From Planotetraspora thailandica (GTDB taxonomy: Bacteria; Actinomycetota; Actinomycetes; Streptosporangiales; Streptosporangiaceae), in contig NZ_BOOR01000055.1 in NCBI RefSeq assembly GCF_016863335.1, positions 1 through 64,000 on the forward strand: 64,000 nucleotides of DNA, written 5' to 3'. Positions 16,857-26,104 of the stretch are shown here, piece after piece. The notes beneath the pieces are model-generated. The model was not told where the DNA came from. It searched no databases and was given only the letters and a program-made list of their open reading frames with translations. A program made the position numbers and the translations under genes. Position 1 is the first letter of the stretch. Every line of letters begins with the position of its first letter.

Positions 16857-18509
16857 TCAGCCCAGCAGGCCGTCGGCGAGCGGGCCGAGCGACAGCGCGG
16901 GCAGGAAGTTGAGCAGCGCCACGATCAGCGCTCCGCCCGTGGCCAGGACGACGAAGCTGACGCCTTGAGTGCGCAGCGTGCCGGCCGTCACCGCGACGGG
17001 CTGCTGCCGGACGAGCCGGCCGGCGAGCGCCAGCACGAACACGATCGGCAGGTACCTCCCGACGAACATGGCCACGATCATGGTGAGGTTGTAGAACATC
17101 GTGTTGCCGTTCAGCCCGGCCATGGCGCTGCCGTTGCTGTTGACGCTGCTGGTGAAGGCGTAGAGCACCTCGGTGAGGCCGTGCGCCCCCACGTTGCCCA
17201 TCGACGACACGCCCGCGGGGAGCCCGACCGCGATCCCCGTGAACGTCAGGACCAGGGCGGGGGACACCAGCGAGTAGAGCACCACGTACCGCATCTCGGA
17301 GAAGCCGATGCGCTTGCCCATGAACTCGGGCGTGCGGCCCACCATGAGGCCGCCCAGGAAGACCGCGATCAGCACGATCATGATCAGGCCGTACAGGCCG
17401 CTGCCCGTGCCGCCGGGGGCGATCTCGCCCAGCATCATGGCCGCGAGCAGCACTCCGCCGCCGAGGCTGGAGAAGCTGTCGTAGGAGGAGTTGAGCGCGC
17501 CGTCCGCGGAGGCCGTCGCGGAGACGCCGAACAACGTGCTTCCGGGGATGCCGAAGCGGGTCTCGGTGCCTTCCATCTGTGCGCCCACCGCCTGCGCGAC
17601 CGTGCCGGTCTGCGCGCTCTGCGCGAGGTTGCCGGCGGCCAGCAACAGGCCGAACAGGATGCCGACCACAATCAGCAGGGTCCAGCCCAGCCTGAGGTTG
17701 CCGGCCATCCGCCCGAAGGTGCGGATGAAGGCGGTCGGGACGATCAGCATGATCAGGATCTCGAGGGCGTTGCTCAGCGACGAGGGGTTCTCGAACGGAT
17801 GGGCGCTGCTGGTGTTGAAGAAGCCGCCGCCGTCGCCCGTCATGAGCTTGACCGGCTCCCAGGAGCCGACCGGCCCGCCGATCAGGGTCTGCGTGCCGCC
17901 CGCGACGGTGTTCACGGCGTGCGCGCCGTCGAGGTTCTGCTGGACGCCCATGCAGATCAGCAGGAGACCGAAGACGACCGCCAGCGGCAGGAGCACGCGG
18001 AACACACTGCGGACCAGGTCGACCCAGAAGTTGCCGATTTCGGTGCCGCTCCGCCTGACCAGGCCGCGGATGAGCGCCAGGCCCACGCACATGCCGACGG
18101 CGGCGGAGGCGAACCCCTGCACGCCGAGGCCCGCCATCACGGCCAGGTGGCCGGTGGTGGACTCGCCCGCGTAGTTCTGCCAGCTCGTGTTGGTGGTGAA
18201 GCTGACCGCGGTGTGCAGCGCGAGCTCCCACGGCATGCCCGGGTGGCCGAGCGACCACGGCAGGGATCCCTGGAGCCTCAGCAGCGCGAAGAGGGCCGCG
18301 ATGCTCACCACGGAGAAGGCCAGAAGAGCCAGGACATAGTGGCGCCAGTCCTGCTCACGATCGGGGTCGACACCGCAGATCCGGTAGAGACGGCGCTCGA
18401 TCGCGAGGTGGCGGCCGCCGTCCAGGGTGCGGGCCATGTAGTCGCCCACGGGGACGTGCAGGGCCACCAGGAGGGCGAGGACGAACAACGCTTGCAGCCA
18501 GCCGTACAT
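16857..18509 (-). CDS. kdpA: potassium-transporting ATPase subunit A
   Basis: The 550-aa polytopic protein is the K+-channel-like subunit of the KdpFABC pump. It has about ten helices and SKT-superfamily filter loops such as TTNTSWQNYAGE and VNSNGSAMAGL. It starts MYGWLQALFVLALLVALHVPVG, typical of KdpA, just 2 bases after the kdpC stop. In this operon kdpA is last, whereas the usual order is F-A-B-C. A strong terminator follows. Confidence 0.95.
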   Translation of the reverse strand: MYGWLQALFVLALLVALHVPVGDYMARTLDGGRHLAIERRLYRICGVDPDREQDWRHYVLALLAFSVVSIAALFALLRLQGSLPWSLGHPGMPWELALHTAVSFTTNTSWQNYAGESTTGHLAVMAGLGVQGFASAAVGMCVGLALIRGLVRRSGTEIGNFWVDLVRSVFRVLLPLAVVFGLLLICMGVQQNLDGAHAVNTVAGGTQTLIGGPVGSWEPVKLMTGDGGGFFNTSSAHPFENPSSLSNALEILIMLIVPTAFIRTFGRMAGNLRLGWTLLIVVGILFGLLLAAGNLAQSAQTGTVAQAVGAQMEGTETRFGIPGSTLFGVSATASADGALNSSYDSFSSLGGGVLLAAMMLGEIAPGGTGSGLYGLIMIVLIAVFLGGLMVGRTPEFMGKRIGFSEMRYVVLYSLVSPALVLTFTGIAVGLPAGVSSMGNVGAHGLTEVLYAFTSSVNSNGSAMAGLNGNTMFYNLTMIVAMFVGRYLPIVFVLALAGRLVRQQPVAVTAGTLRTQGVSFVVLATGGALIVALLNFLPALSLGPLADGLLG

Positions 18510-18511
18510 GA

Positions 18512-19384
18512 TCAGGACTCCCGGTCCAGCGCGAGGTTGAGCGTCAGGACGTTCACGCCGGGCTCTCCGAGGAAGCCGAGGGCGCGGCCGTCGGTGTTGG
18601 CTTTGATGAGTTCGGTGACCGTGTCCAGGCTGAGGCCGCGTTCTCTGGCGACGCGCGGCGCCTGGAGGGCGGCGTAGGCGGGCGAGATGTTCGGGTCGAG
18701 GCCGCTGCCGCTCGCGGTCACCGCGTCCGCGGGCACCACAGGGAGAGCGGGGGCGTCGCCGCGGACGGGGACGATGAGCGCCTTGCCGTAGTCGGTGCCC
18801 GGCTGCGCGCACCCCACGGTCACGCCTTCGTAGACAGGCAGGAACGGCGTGGCCGGGCACGCCTGGTTGAGGCTCACCACGCGGGTCGCCCGCCCGGTCA
18901 GGCCCTGCTCGCGGAACACGCCGAGCACGGCGCCGACTCCGTCTGAGGTGCAGTACGGCCGGGCGCCGCTGACCCCCTCGAACTCGCCGACGGCCTTGCT
19001 CCGCTCACACACTTGGGTGAGGAGGCTCAGCTTGCCCGAGTCGGGCTCGCCCGGCGTGGGCAGGACGTCGACGACGCTCTCGGAGCCGAGGTTGCTCGCC
19101 GCGGTGGAGCCGGGGTCGTAGCCGTCGCCGGCGGCGGAGGGGCGGCTCTGGAAATACCGCCTGATCGGCGTGCCGTCCGTGCCGGTGAAGGACTGGCCGA
19201 TGAGCTCGCTGCCGACCGGCTTGCCGTCCTTGTCGACGGGGGAGCCGTCGGCCCGGTGGCCGAACACGGCCTGAGCGACGCCGGTCATCGCGAGCGGGTA
19301 GAGCAGGCCGACGGTGAGGGTGAGCACCACCACCACCCGTACGGCCGCCAGATGGTGGGCGAGCCACCGCGGAAGACGATTCAT
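18512..19384 (-). CDS. kdpC: potassium-transporting ATPase subunit C, extended
   Basis: This 290-aa KdpC has one N-terminal helix (about 15-38) and the family segments FQSRPSAAGDGYDPGSTAASNLG and VTASGSGLDPNISPAYAALQ with PRVAR. KdpC is normally about 190-200 aa. The extra length is an insertion between SNLG (about 95) and the VTASGSG motif (about 240), with four cysteines and the stretch VCERSKAVGEFEG. It sits between kdpB and kdpA with 2-base gaps. KdpC stabilises the ATPase-channel complex. Confidence 0.93.
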   Translation of the reverse strand: MNRLPRWLAHHLAAVRVVVVLTLTVGLLYPLAMTGVAQAVFGHRADGSPVDKDGKPVGSELIGQSFTGTDGTPIRRYFQSRPSAAGDGYDPGSTAASNLGSESVVDVLPTPGEPDSGKLSLLTQVCERSKAVGEFEGVSGARPYCTSDGVGAVLGVFREQGLTGRATRVVSLNQACPATPFLPVYEGVTVGCAQPGTDYGKALIVPVRGDAPALPVVPADAVTASGSGLDPNISPAYAALQAPRVARERGLSLDTVTELIKANTDGRALGFLGEPGVNVLTLNLALDRES

Positions 19385-19386
19385 GA

Positions 19387-21522
19387 TCAGATTCCTGGAA
19401 TGAACTGGACGACGAGGTCGATCAGCTTGATGGCCACGAAGGGCACGACCACTCCGCCGAGGCCGTACACCCAGAGGTTGCGGGCGAGCAGTGTGGAGGC
19501 GCTGGAGGGCCGGTAGCGCACGCCCCGCAGGGCGAGCGGGATCAGCGCGACGATGACGACGGCGTTGAAGATGACGGCGGACAGGATGGCCGAGAGAGGC
19601 GAGTGCAGACCCATGATGTTGAGGCGCTGCAGCCCCGGGTAGATCGGGCCGAACATCGCCGGGAGGATTGCGAAGTATTTCGCGATGTCGTTGGCGATGG
19701 AGAACGTGGTCAGCGCCCCACGCGTGATCAGCAACTGCTTGCCGATCTCCACGATTTCCACGATCTTCGTGGGGTCGGAGTCGAGGTCGACCATGTTCCC
19801 GGCTTCCTTGGCGGCCGAGGTGCCGGTGTTCATCGCCACGCCGACGTCGGCCTGTGCGAGCGCCGGCGCGTCGTTGGTGCCGTCACCGGTCATCGCGACC
19901 AGCCGCCCGCCCTCCTGCTCCTTCTTGATCAGCGCAAGCTTGTCCTCGGGGGTCGCCTCCGCCAGGAAGTCGTCCACCCCCGCCTCGTCCGCGATCGCCT
20001 TGGCGGTGACCGGATTGTCACCCGTGATCATCACGGTGCGGATGCCCATGCGGCGCATCTCATCGAAACGCTCACGCAGACCGGGCTTCACGACGTCCTT
20101 GAGACGGACGACGCCGAGCACGCGCGTCTGCTCCGCCACGACCAGGGGCGTCCCACCGGAGGAGGACACCTCCTCGACCACGGCGGCCAGTTCCGGCGGG
20201 ACCGACCCGCCGTTGTCGCGCACCCATGAGGACACGGACGCGGCCGCGCCCTTACGCAGGACGCGCCCGGGGAGGTCGACCCCCGACATCCGGGTGACGG
20301 CCGAGAAGGGCACCCACACCCCGTCCGCCTCTGCGCCCGCATCCGGCCCGACGCGCTTGCGGGCCAGGTCCAGGATGGAGCGTCCCTCGGGAGTCCTGTC
20401 GGCGAGGCTCGACAGCAGGGCGGCGCGCGCGAGGTCGCTCTCCCGCGTCCCGCCGACCGGGATGAAGGCGTCGGCCTGGCGGTTGCCGAACGTGATGGTG
20501 CCGGTCTTGTCCAACAACAGGGTGTGCACGTCACCCGCGGCTTCGACGGCACGGCCCGACATCGCGAGCACGTTGCGCTGCACCATCCGGTCCATGCCGG
20601 CGATTCCGATCGCGGACAGGAGCGCGCCGATCGTGGTCGGGATCAGGCAGACCAGGAGTGAGACCAGTACGACGCCCGCGATGCCCGAACTCGTGATCGC
20701 CAGAGTGTCGGGAGCCGCGGCCATCACGCCCTTGGAGAAGATCGCCATCGGCTGCAGAGTCACGGTGGCGAACAGGAAGATGATGGTCAAAGCGACCAGA
20801 AGCAGGTTGAGTGCCAGCTCGTTCGGGGTCTTCTGCCGCTTGGCGCCCTCGACAAGGGTGATCATGCGGTCGATGAAGCTCTCGCCCGGCTCCTGCGTGA
20901 TCCGCACCACGATCCGGTCTGAGAGGACGCGGGTCCCGCCGGTGACGGCGCAGCGGTCGCCGCCGGACTCGCGAATGACCGGGGCCGACTCTCCGGTGAT
21001 GGCGGACTCGTCGACACTGGCCACCCCGTCGACCACGTCGCCGTCGCCCGGGATCAGGTGGCCGGCGTCGACGGCCACGACGTCCCCGCGCCGCAGGCGG
21101 TCGGCGGGGATCTCCTCCTCACGGATCGCCGACGGCGGGGCTCCTTCCGCCCAGCCCACGAGGCGCCGCGCGACGGTCTGCCGCCTGGTGAGACGCAGGG
21201 TGGCAGCCTGGGCGCGGCCCCTGCTCTCGGCCACGGCCTCGGCCAGGTTGGCGAAGATCACGGTCAGCCACAGCCAGGCGGTGATCAGCCAGCCGAAGAC
21301 GGAGGGGTGAGGGATGGTGAACACCGTGGTCAGCAGAGCGCCCACCTCGGTGACGAACATGACGGGGTTGCGCCACAGGACTCTCGGGTCGAGCTTGCGC
21401 AGCGCCTCCGGCAGCGACTTCCAGAGCTGGCGCGGATCGAGCAGCCCACCGGCGACGCGGTGACCGGGGCGGGGCTCCTCCGTGCGGGGGGCGTCCGGCG
21501 CGACCGGCGCTTCGGTGACCAT
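19387..21522 (-). CDS. kdpB: potassium-transporting ATPase subunit B
   Basis: The 711-aa P1A-type ATPase is the catalytic subunit of the high-affinity K+ pump. It shows the phosphorylation motif DKTGTIT, the TGESAPV actuator loop, [14 protein letters not shown] and the hinge [22 protein letters not shown]. The ATG shares one base with the kdpF stop codon (TGATG). No kdpD/kdpE sensor pair lies in the window, so regulation may come from elsewhere. The first subunit gene after kdpF is kdpB rather than kdpA. Confidence 0.96.
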   Translation of the reverse strand: MVTEAPVAPDAPRTEEPRPGHRVAGGLLDPRQLWKSLPEALRKLDPRVLWRNPVMFVTEVGALLTTVFTIPHPSVFGWLITAWLWLTVIFANLAEAVAESRGRAQAATLRLTRRQTVARRLVGWAEGAPPSAIREEEIPADRLRRGDVVAVDAGHLIPGDGDVVDGVASVDESAITGESAPVIRESGGDRCAVTGGTRVLSDRIVVRITQEPGESFIDRMITLVEGAKRQKTPNELALNLLLVALTIIFLFATVTLQPMAIFSKGVMAAAPDTLAITSSGIAGVVLVSLLVCLIPTTIGALLSAIGIAGMDRMVQRNVLAMSGRAVEAAGDVHTLLLDKTGTITFGNRQADAFIPVGGTRESDLARAALLSSLADRTPEGRSILDLARKRVGPDAGAEADGVWVPFSAVTRMSGVDLPGRVLRKGAAASVSSWVRDNGGSVPPELAAVVEEVSSSGGTPLVVAEQTRVLGVVRLKDVVKPGLRERFDEMRRMGIRTVMITGDNPVTAKAIADEAGVDDFLAEATPEDKLALIKKEQEGGRLVAMTGDGTNDAPALAQADVGVAMNTGTSAAKEAGNMVDLDSDPTKIVEIVEIGKQLLITRGALTTFSIANDIAKYFAILPAMFGPIYPGLQRLNIMGLHSPLSAILSAVIFNAVVIVALIPLALRGVRYRPSSASTLLARNLWVYGLGGVVVPFVAIKLIDLVVQFIPGI

Positions 21523-21611
21523 CAGAACCTCTCAGGGGAGCGGATCGCGAGAAGCAGGTACACGAGTAGGGCGATCGAAACGATCAAGCCGACAAGATTT
21601 TCGAAGGTCAT
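21522..21611 (-). CDS. kdpF: KdpF small membrane subunit (29 aa)
   Basis: The 29-aa peptide begins [20 protein letters not shown] and ends AIRSPERF. It is a single membrane helix with the typical KdpF C-terminus (L..A.LRPERF-like). It overlaps the start of kdpB by one base. It is too short for ordinary ORF lists. KdpF stabilises the pump complex in the membrane. Confidence 0.9.
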   Translation of the reverse strand: MTFENLVGLIVSIALLVYLLLAIRSPERF

Positions 21612-21901
21612 GCAAGATCACCACAAGATTTGGAACCACAGACGCATGTGACCGTAGGACTTATGGGCGTGACGGTCGCAACCCGATTGACGCATTAACC
21701 ACGCGATCGCTTCGGGACGTTGACGGGGCCGTCTCCGGCCGGAAGGCGGGGCGTCAACGCCGCGTCAGGTTTCCCGGCGCCGCCGTCTGGGTTGCGTAGT
21801 GATCGGCTTCATGACGTCCGCCCTGGGTCTAGCGTCACCGCAAGGGTTCTCGCCGGGGCGGGAAAGCGGGCCCGTCCCGGCAGGACCGTGGAAAGGCGTC
21901 C
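21612..21901. promoter_or_regulatory. divergent control region, kdp operon and methyltransferase
   Basis: No gene is seen in these 290 bases. On the kdp side there is a direct repeat GACGCAT (21641-21647 and 21689-21695) and, between the copies, an inverted pair GACCGT (21650-21655)/ACGGTC (21672-21677). These could be sites for the kdp regulator. I did not find a recognisable c-di-AMP (ydaO) riboswitch. Confidence 0.35.
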
Positions 21902-22534
21902 GTGGAGAAGGACATGATTCGCGAGACCGAGCCCCCTGATACCGGCGTCGGCATCGAGCAGTTCCATCACCCGCGCGCGGTGTGCAGCGGCCGCCGCCCC
22001 TCACCTCTGCGCGAATCGCTCATGCGCGGGCTGTCGGGCACCGTGCTCGAGCTCGGCGCGGGGGACGGCGTCAAGTTCCGCCTCTATCCCTCCGAGGTCC
22101 GCGAGATCATCGCGGTGGAGCCCGACCCCGGCCTGTGCGACACCGCACGGCAGGGCTACCGGGACGCCGTTCCGGTACGCGTGCTGTCCGGCTCCTTCGA
22201 CCGCCTGCCCCTTCCCGACGAGGCCGTCGACGCGGTGATCTGCTCGCTGGCCCTGTGCTCCGCACCCCGTCTGGATGCGGCGCTCAGGGAGATCAGACGG
22301 GTCCTGCGGGCCGGCGGCCGGCTGCGCTTCTACGAGCACGTCCGCTCCGTCAACCCCTTCACGGCCCTGACGGAGAGGCTGGTCAGCCCGCTCCTGACGC
22401 AGTCGGGCGGCGGTTGCCACCCCGCCCGCGACACCGTGCGCTCCATCACCGCCGCGGGTTTCCAGCTCGACCAGGTCGAGCGCTTCGAGGTCGACCGGGT
22501 CGCCCACGTGTTCGGAGTCGCCCGTCGGCAGTGA
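21902..22534 (+). CDS. class I SAM-dependent methyltransferase (copy 1)
   Basis: The 210-aa protein has a methyltransferase-11 fold: motif I VLELGAGDGVKF, the acidic loop AVEPDP, and post motifs DAVICSLALC and RLRFYEHVRS. The last resembles UbiE/TMT1A-like enzymes; the substrate is unknown. The start is a GTG at 21902, with an ATG at 21914 as alternative. A clear paralogue lies at 24156-24806 on the other strand (shared EQFHHPR, GAGDGVKF, RFYEHVRS, GGCHP.RDT), with an antiporter gene between them. Confidence 0.85.
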   Translation: MEKDMIRETEPPDTGVGIEQFHHPRAVCSGRRPSPLRESLMRGLSGTVLELGAGDGVKFRLYPSEVREIIAVEPDPGLCDTARQGYRDAVPVRVLSGSFDRLPLPDEAVDAVICSLALCSAPRLDAALREIRRVLRAGGRLRFYEHVRSVNPFTALTERLVSPLLTQSGGGCHPARDTVRSITAAGFQLDQVERFEVDRVAHVFGVARRQ

Positions 22535-22624
22535 GCCGAACCTTTTGCGACTTTCCTGTACCTTGGTGCCCAGGTGCGCCGGGAAGTCTGGTCGGCATTT
22601 CCAAGGGCTGCCGAGGAGTCGCCG

Positions 22625-24169
22625 GTGCAGAGCGTGCAGATTGTGCTGTTCCTGGTTGCCGTGGCCGCCGTGGTGGCCACGTTCGCCGGGCGGATCAGTG
22701 TGCCCGCGCCGTCGCTGCTCGTGGTCGCCGGAGTCGTCATCGGGCTGCTGCCCTTCTCCGAGCAGATCCACGTCACCCCAGAGGTCGTCAGCCTGATCGT
22801 GCTGCCGCCCCTGCTGTACGCGGCGGGGGAGGAGCTCTCCCTGCGCGAGCTCAAGCGCCTGTGGCGGCCGGTCGCCCTTCTGTCCGTGGGTCTCGTGCTG
22901 TTCTCCGCCGCCGCCGTCGGCTTCGTCACCACCCTGCTGACCCCGCTTCCCCTGGCGTTGGGGTTCGTCCTCGGCGCCGTGCTGGCCAGCACCGACCCGG
23001 TGGCCGTCACCGCTCTCGGCCGCAGGCTCTCGCTCCCTCCGCGGCTGCAGACCCTCGTCCAGGCGGAAAGCCTCTTCAACGACGCCACCAGCCTCATCCT
23101 GTTCCGCATCGCGATCTCGGCAGCCGTGGCGGGCGGCGTGGCGGGCTGGGTGAGCATCAGCACCGACTTCGTACGGCTGGCCGGAGGCGGTGCCCTCGTG
23201 GGCGGCCTGGTCGCCGCCGGCGTCTCGCTGGTGCGCCGGCGCACCGACGATCCGGTGCTGGAGAGCGTGATCGCCCTCATCGTCCCCTACCTGGCCTACG
23301 TGCTGGCCGAGACCGTCCACGCCTCAGGAGTGACCGCGGTCATCGTGGCCGCGATGATCCTCGGCGTCAAGCAGCACGAACTGAGCAACGCCGGCACCCG
23401 GCTCCAGCTGACAGCGGTCTACGGAACGGTGATCTTCATTCTGGAGAGCGTCGTCTTCAGCCTCATAGGCCTCCAGCTGCCCGGTCAGATCCGCGAACTG
23501 TCCGCGGACGAGGGGGCTTGGGTGCCGGCCGTCTTCGCCGTCGCGCTCACGCTGGTGCTGGTCCGGGTGGCCTGGCTGTTCCCGCTGTCGGCGATCCAGC
23601 AGTGGCGCAGGGGCGGCAGGTTCCGTCCGTCGTGGCAGGTGCCCGCGGTCGTCTCCTGGGCGGGAGCCCGCGGCGTGGTGCCCCTCGCCGCCGCCCTGTC
23701 GATCCCGGTGTCCACCGCGGCAGGGCAGCCGCTGCCTCATCGCAGCCTGCTCATGGTCCTGGCGACCGGAGTGATCGTCATGTCCCTGGTCGTTCAGGGC
23801 TTCACCCTCGCCCCGCTGGTGAGGCTCTCGGGCCTGTCGGTCGCCCCCGACCACTCGCGCGCCGAATACATCCGCGCGCGCCGGCGGCTCACGGAGATCG
23901 CCGTCGACTACGTCGACCAGCTCGAAGACGTCGAGGCCGCCTCACCCACCATGATCGAACACGTCCGCCGGTCGCTGCGGCTCCAGATGGATCTCGACCA
24001 GGAGTCCGAGGACCTCACCGGCCCCTACGGTCAGATACGCCGCGAGGTGCTCGCCGTACAGAGCGACGCGCTCGCCCACATGTACGCCGAGGGGGAGATC
24101 GGCCACGAGACGCATCGCCGGCTCCAGCGTCACCTCGACCGGCAGGATCAGCGCTTCACCGACGAGTGA
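22625..24169 (+). CDS. CPA1-type Na+/H+ antiporter
   Basis: The 514-aa protein has about twelve membrane helices. It shows the CPA1 fingerprints LASTDPVAVTALG and ESLFNDATS (ion-binding Asp) and AGARGVVPLAAALSIP, then a soluble C-terminal tail of about 100 residues. It exchanges Na+ (or K+) for protons. The GTG at 22625 is chosen because GAGGAG lies 6 bases upstream and the first helix follows at once; a GTG at 22574 would add 17 residues. Its 3' end overlaps the convergent methyltransferase gene by 14 bases. Confidence 0.9.
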   Translation: MQSVQIVLFLVAVAAVVATFAGRISVPAPSLLVVAGVVIGLLPFSEQIHVTPEVVSLIVLPPLLYAAGEELSLRELKRLWRPVALLSVGLVLFSAAAVGFVTTLLTPLPLALGFVLGAVLASTDPVAVTALGRRLSLPPRLQTLVQAESLFNDATSLILFRIAISAAVAGGVAGWVSISTDFVRLAGGGALVGGLVAAGVSLVRRRTDDPVLESVIALIVPYLAYVLAETVHASGVTAVIVAAMILGVKQHELSNAGTRLQLTAVYGTVIFILESVVFSLIGLQLPGQIRELSADEGAWVPAVFAVALTLVLVRVAWLFPLSAIQQWRRGGRFRPSWQVPAVVSWAGARGVVPLAAALSIPVSTAAGQPLPHRSLLMVLATGVIVMSLVVQGFTLAPLVRLSGLSVAPDHSRAEYIRARRRLTEIAVDYVDQLEDVEAASPTMIEHVRRSLRLQMDLDQESEDLTGPYGQIRREVLAVQSDALAHMYAEGEIGHETHRRLQRHLDRQDQRFTDE

Positions 24170-24806
24170 CCGCGCGGCCGAGCACGTGGCTCACCGCACG
24201 GAAGGAGACATCGGACACGTCTTCGACCGCGAAGCCGGCCGCCTCGATCGCGGTCAGCGTGTCGCGGCCGGGGTGGCAGCCGCCCGACACCCGGGGCCAC
24301 AACGGTTTCACGAGGCGCTCCGCCGCCGCGGTCAGCGGGTTGCCCGAGCGCACGTGCTCGTAGAAGCGGAGCTCGCCGCCCGGCCTGAGCACCCGCTTGA
24401 GCTCGGCGAGCGCACGGGCGAGATCGGGCGCGGTGCACAGGACCAGTGAGCACACCACGGCGTCGAGCGCGCCGTCCGGCAGCGGGAGGCCGGTGAGGTC
24501 GCCGACCACCGGTTTCACCCGCCCGTCGCCGCAGGCCAGCTGCACCGTCTTGAGCAGGAAGGGGTCGGTCTCGGCGAAGGAGATCTCGCGGACCGTGTCC
24601 GGATAGCAGAGGAACTTGACGCCGTCGCCGGCGCCGATCTCCAGTACGGCACCGCGGAGCCCGTCCGTCAGTCGCCGCCGCTCGTCCGTGGGCCGGAGAT
24701 GGGAGTTCCGGCCCACGCAGGCGGGCCGTGGGTGATGGAACTGCTCCATGCCCCGGCCGTACCACGGCCGGAGGTCCGTCGCACGCCAGGAGGAAACCAT
24801 GGTCAT
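24156..24806 (-). CDS. class I SAM-dependent methyltransferase (copy 2)
   Basis: The 216-aa paralogue of the protein at 21902-22534 has the same motif order: EQFHHPRPACVGR, VLEIGAGDGVKF, DAVVCSLVLCTAP, RFYEHVRSGNP and GGCHPGRDT. The two copies flank the antiporter gene in convergent orientation. The start at 24806 matches the length of copy 1; the ATG at 24749 directly before EQFHHP is an alternative. The substrate is unknown. Confidence 0.83.
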   Translation of the reverse strand: MTMVSSWRATDLRPWYGRGMEQFHHPRPACVGRNSHLRPTDERRRLTDGLRGAVLEIGAGDGVKFLCYPDTVREISFAETDPFLLKTVQLACGDGRVKPVVGDLTGLPLPDGALDAVVCSLVLCTAPDLARALAELKRVLRPGGELRFYEHVRSGNPLTAAAERLVKPLWPRVSGGCHPGRDTLTAIEAAGFAVEDVSDVSFRAVSHVLGRAVTRR

Positions 24807-24955
24807 GGCTCAAATATCGGTCGGCCGTCCGCTGATCGGCGCATCCTTGATTCGATCCTGACGGCGACGGCTCACATCGCTACGCGGGTTTGACGGGCTG
24901 GGAGCCGCAGAAGACCTGCGCCGGGCCCGGAGGCTGGAAGCCGTCGCGAGCCGCG

Positions 24956-25969
24956 TCAGGGCAGGGTGGCGCCGGTCAGCTCGTCGCTGAGATCCCACAG
25001 GCGGGCGGCGTCCTCCGCGGAGGCCGCGTGCGGCGACAGCCCGGCCGGGGGAATCTCCGACGTGCCATGCCGGAGCGGGTCGGTCGTGCGCGAGTCCGGA
25101 TCGACGACGACGGCGATGTTGTTGTCCAGGCAGTAGACCCCGCCCTTGTCGTCGAGTTGCGGGCTGACCGCGCACCACACGCTGGTCGAGGCGCCCTGCT
25201 GGACGTTCTTCTTTCCGGCGAAGGGGTCGATGACCGGGTTGCCGTGCTCGTCGAGGAGGCCCATCGCGCGCAGGGCTTCGGTGGGTGCATAGCGGCTGAG
25301 ATTGGTGCCGAGGATGGAGCCCGGGTGCACGGAGAAGGCGCGTACGCCGTGGGCCGCGCCGCGCCGGTCCAGTTCGCGGGCGAACAGGATGTTGGCGGTC
25401 TTCGACTGGCCGTACCCGAGCATCGGGTGGTAGTCACGGCGCTCGAAGTGGGGGTCGTCGAAGACGACCGGGGAGTACCGGTGCGCGGCGGCGGAGACGG
25501 CGACCACCCGCGCGCCGTGGGCGTCGAGGAGCGCCCGCCACAACCGGACGGTGAGCTGATGATGCCCGAGGTGGTTGGTGGCGAAATGCGACTCGTAGCC
25601 GCGGGCGTCGCGGGAAAGTGGCACGCCCATGATCCCCGCGCTGTTGACCAGGATGTGCAGAGGCCGGCCGGAGGCCAGGAAGCGCTCGGCGAAGGCGTCG
25701 ACGGAGGCGGGGTCGATCAGGTCCAGCTTCTCGATGTCGACGCCGTCGACGCCCTTCAGCATGTGGGCGGCCTTTTCCGGCTGGCGTACGGGCACGATGA
25801 CCTGTGCTCCGGCCGCGCGCAGCACCCGCGTGGTCTCCGCGCCGATGCCGGAGTGGCCGCCGGTGACGATCGCGACCTTGCCGGTCAGGTCGATGCCCTT
25901 GATGACGTCGTCCGCTGTGGAGGAGGCGTCGAACGGTGTGTCGGTGATGGGTTCTTGCAGGGTGCTCAA
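24956..25969 (-). CDS. short-chain dehydrogenase/reductase
   Basis: The 337-aa enzyme is an SDR with the NAD(P)-binding motif TGGHSGIGAETTRVL (about 36-50), NSAGIMGVPL, a catalytic Ser-Tyr-Lys set (AVSAAAHRYSP and YGQSKTANILFA) and a longer C-terminal lid typical of retinol-dehydrogenase-like SDRs. The start is a TTG at 25969 with GGAG upstream; the longer frame lacks a site and would run into the promoter. It is divergent from a TetR gene with two perfect operators between them. Confidence 0.88.
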   Translation of the reverse strand: MSTLQEPITDTPFDASSTADDVIKGIDLTGKVAIVTGGHSGIGAETTRVLRAAGAQVIVPVRQPEKAAHMLKGVDGVDIEKLDLIDPASVDAFAERFLASGRPLHILVNSAGIMGVPLSRDARGYESHFATNHLGHHQLTVRLWRALLDAHGARVVAVSAAAHRYSPVVFDDPHFERRDYHPMLGYGQSKTANILFARELDRRGAAHGVRAFSVHPGSILGTNLSRYAPTEALRAMGLLDEHGNPVIDPFAGKKNVQQGASTSVWCAVSPQLDDKGGVYCLDNNIAVVVDPDSRTTDPLRHGTSEIPPAGLSPHAASAEDAARLWDLSDELTGATLP

Positions 25970-26034
25970 TCGGGACTCCGTTGTGCTCGGTGGTGGCCGG
26001 GGTCCGTGGGCCATCCGGCCTGGTGGGCTACTAT

Positions 26035-26093
26035 TCCGGAGAGCTCTCCGGATGGCGTGTCACGACAGTACCGGAGAGGTCTCCGGTACGCAA
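26035..26093. promoter_or_regulatory. SDR promoter with twin TetR operators
   Basis: Two related palindromes are seen: TCCGGAGAGCTCTCCGGA (26035-26052) and GTACCGGAGA-GG-TCTCCGGTAC (26068-26089). On the minus strand the second fills the spacer of a good promoter, TTGCGT (26088-26093) and TACTGT (26065-26070) with 17 bases between, which reads into the SDR gene. Confidence 0.75.
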
Positions 26094-26104
26094 GAGAGGG
26101 CGCC

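Noticed and set aside
21612-21901. ydaO/c-di-AMP riboswitch upstream of kdp
   Set aside because: The conserved GGGG.AACC and related core boxes could not be found.
24890-26104. Long N-terminal extension of the TetR frame
   Set aside because: It is the antisense of the SDR gene; the true start is at 26105, after the operators.
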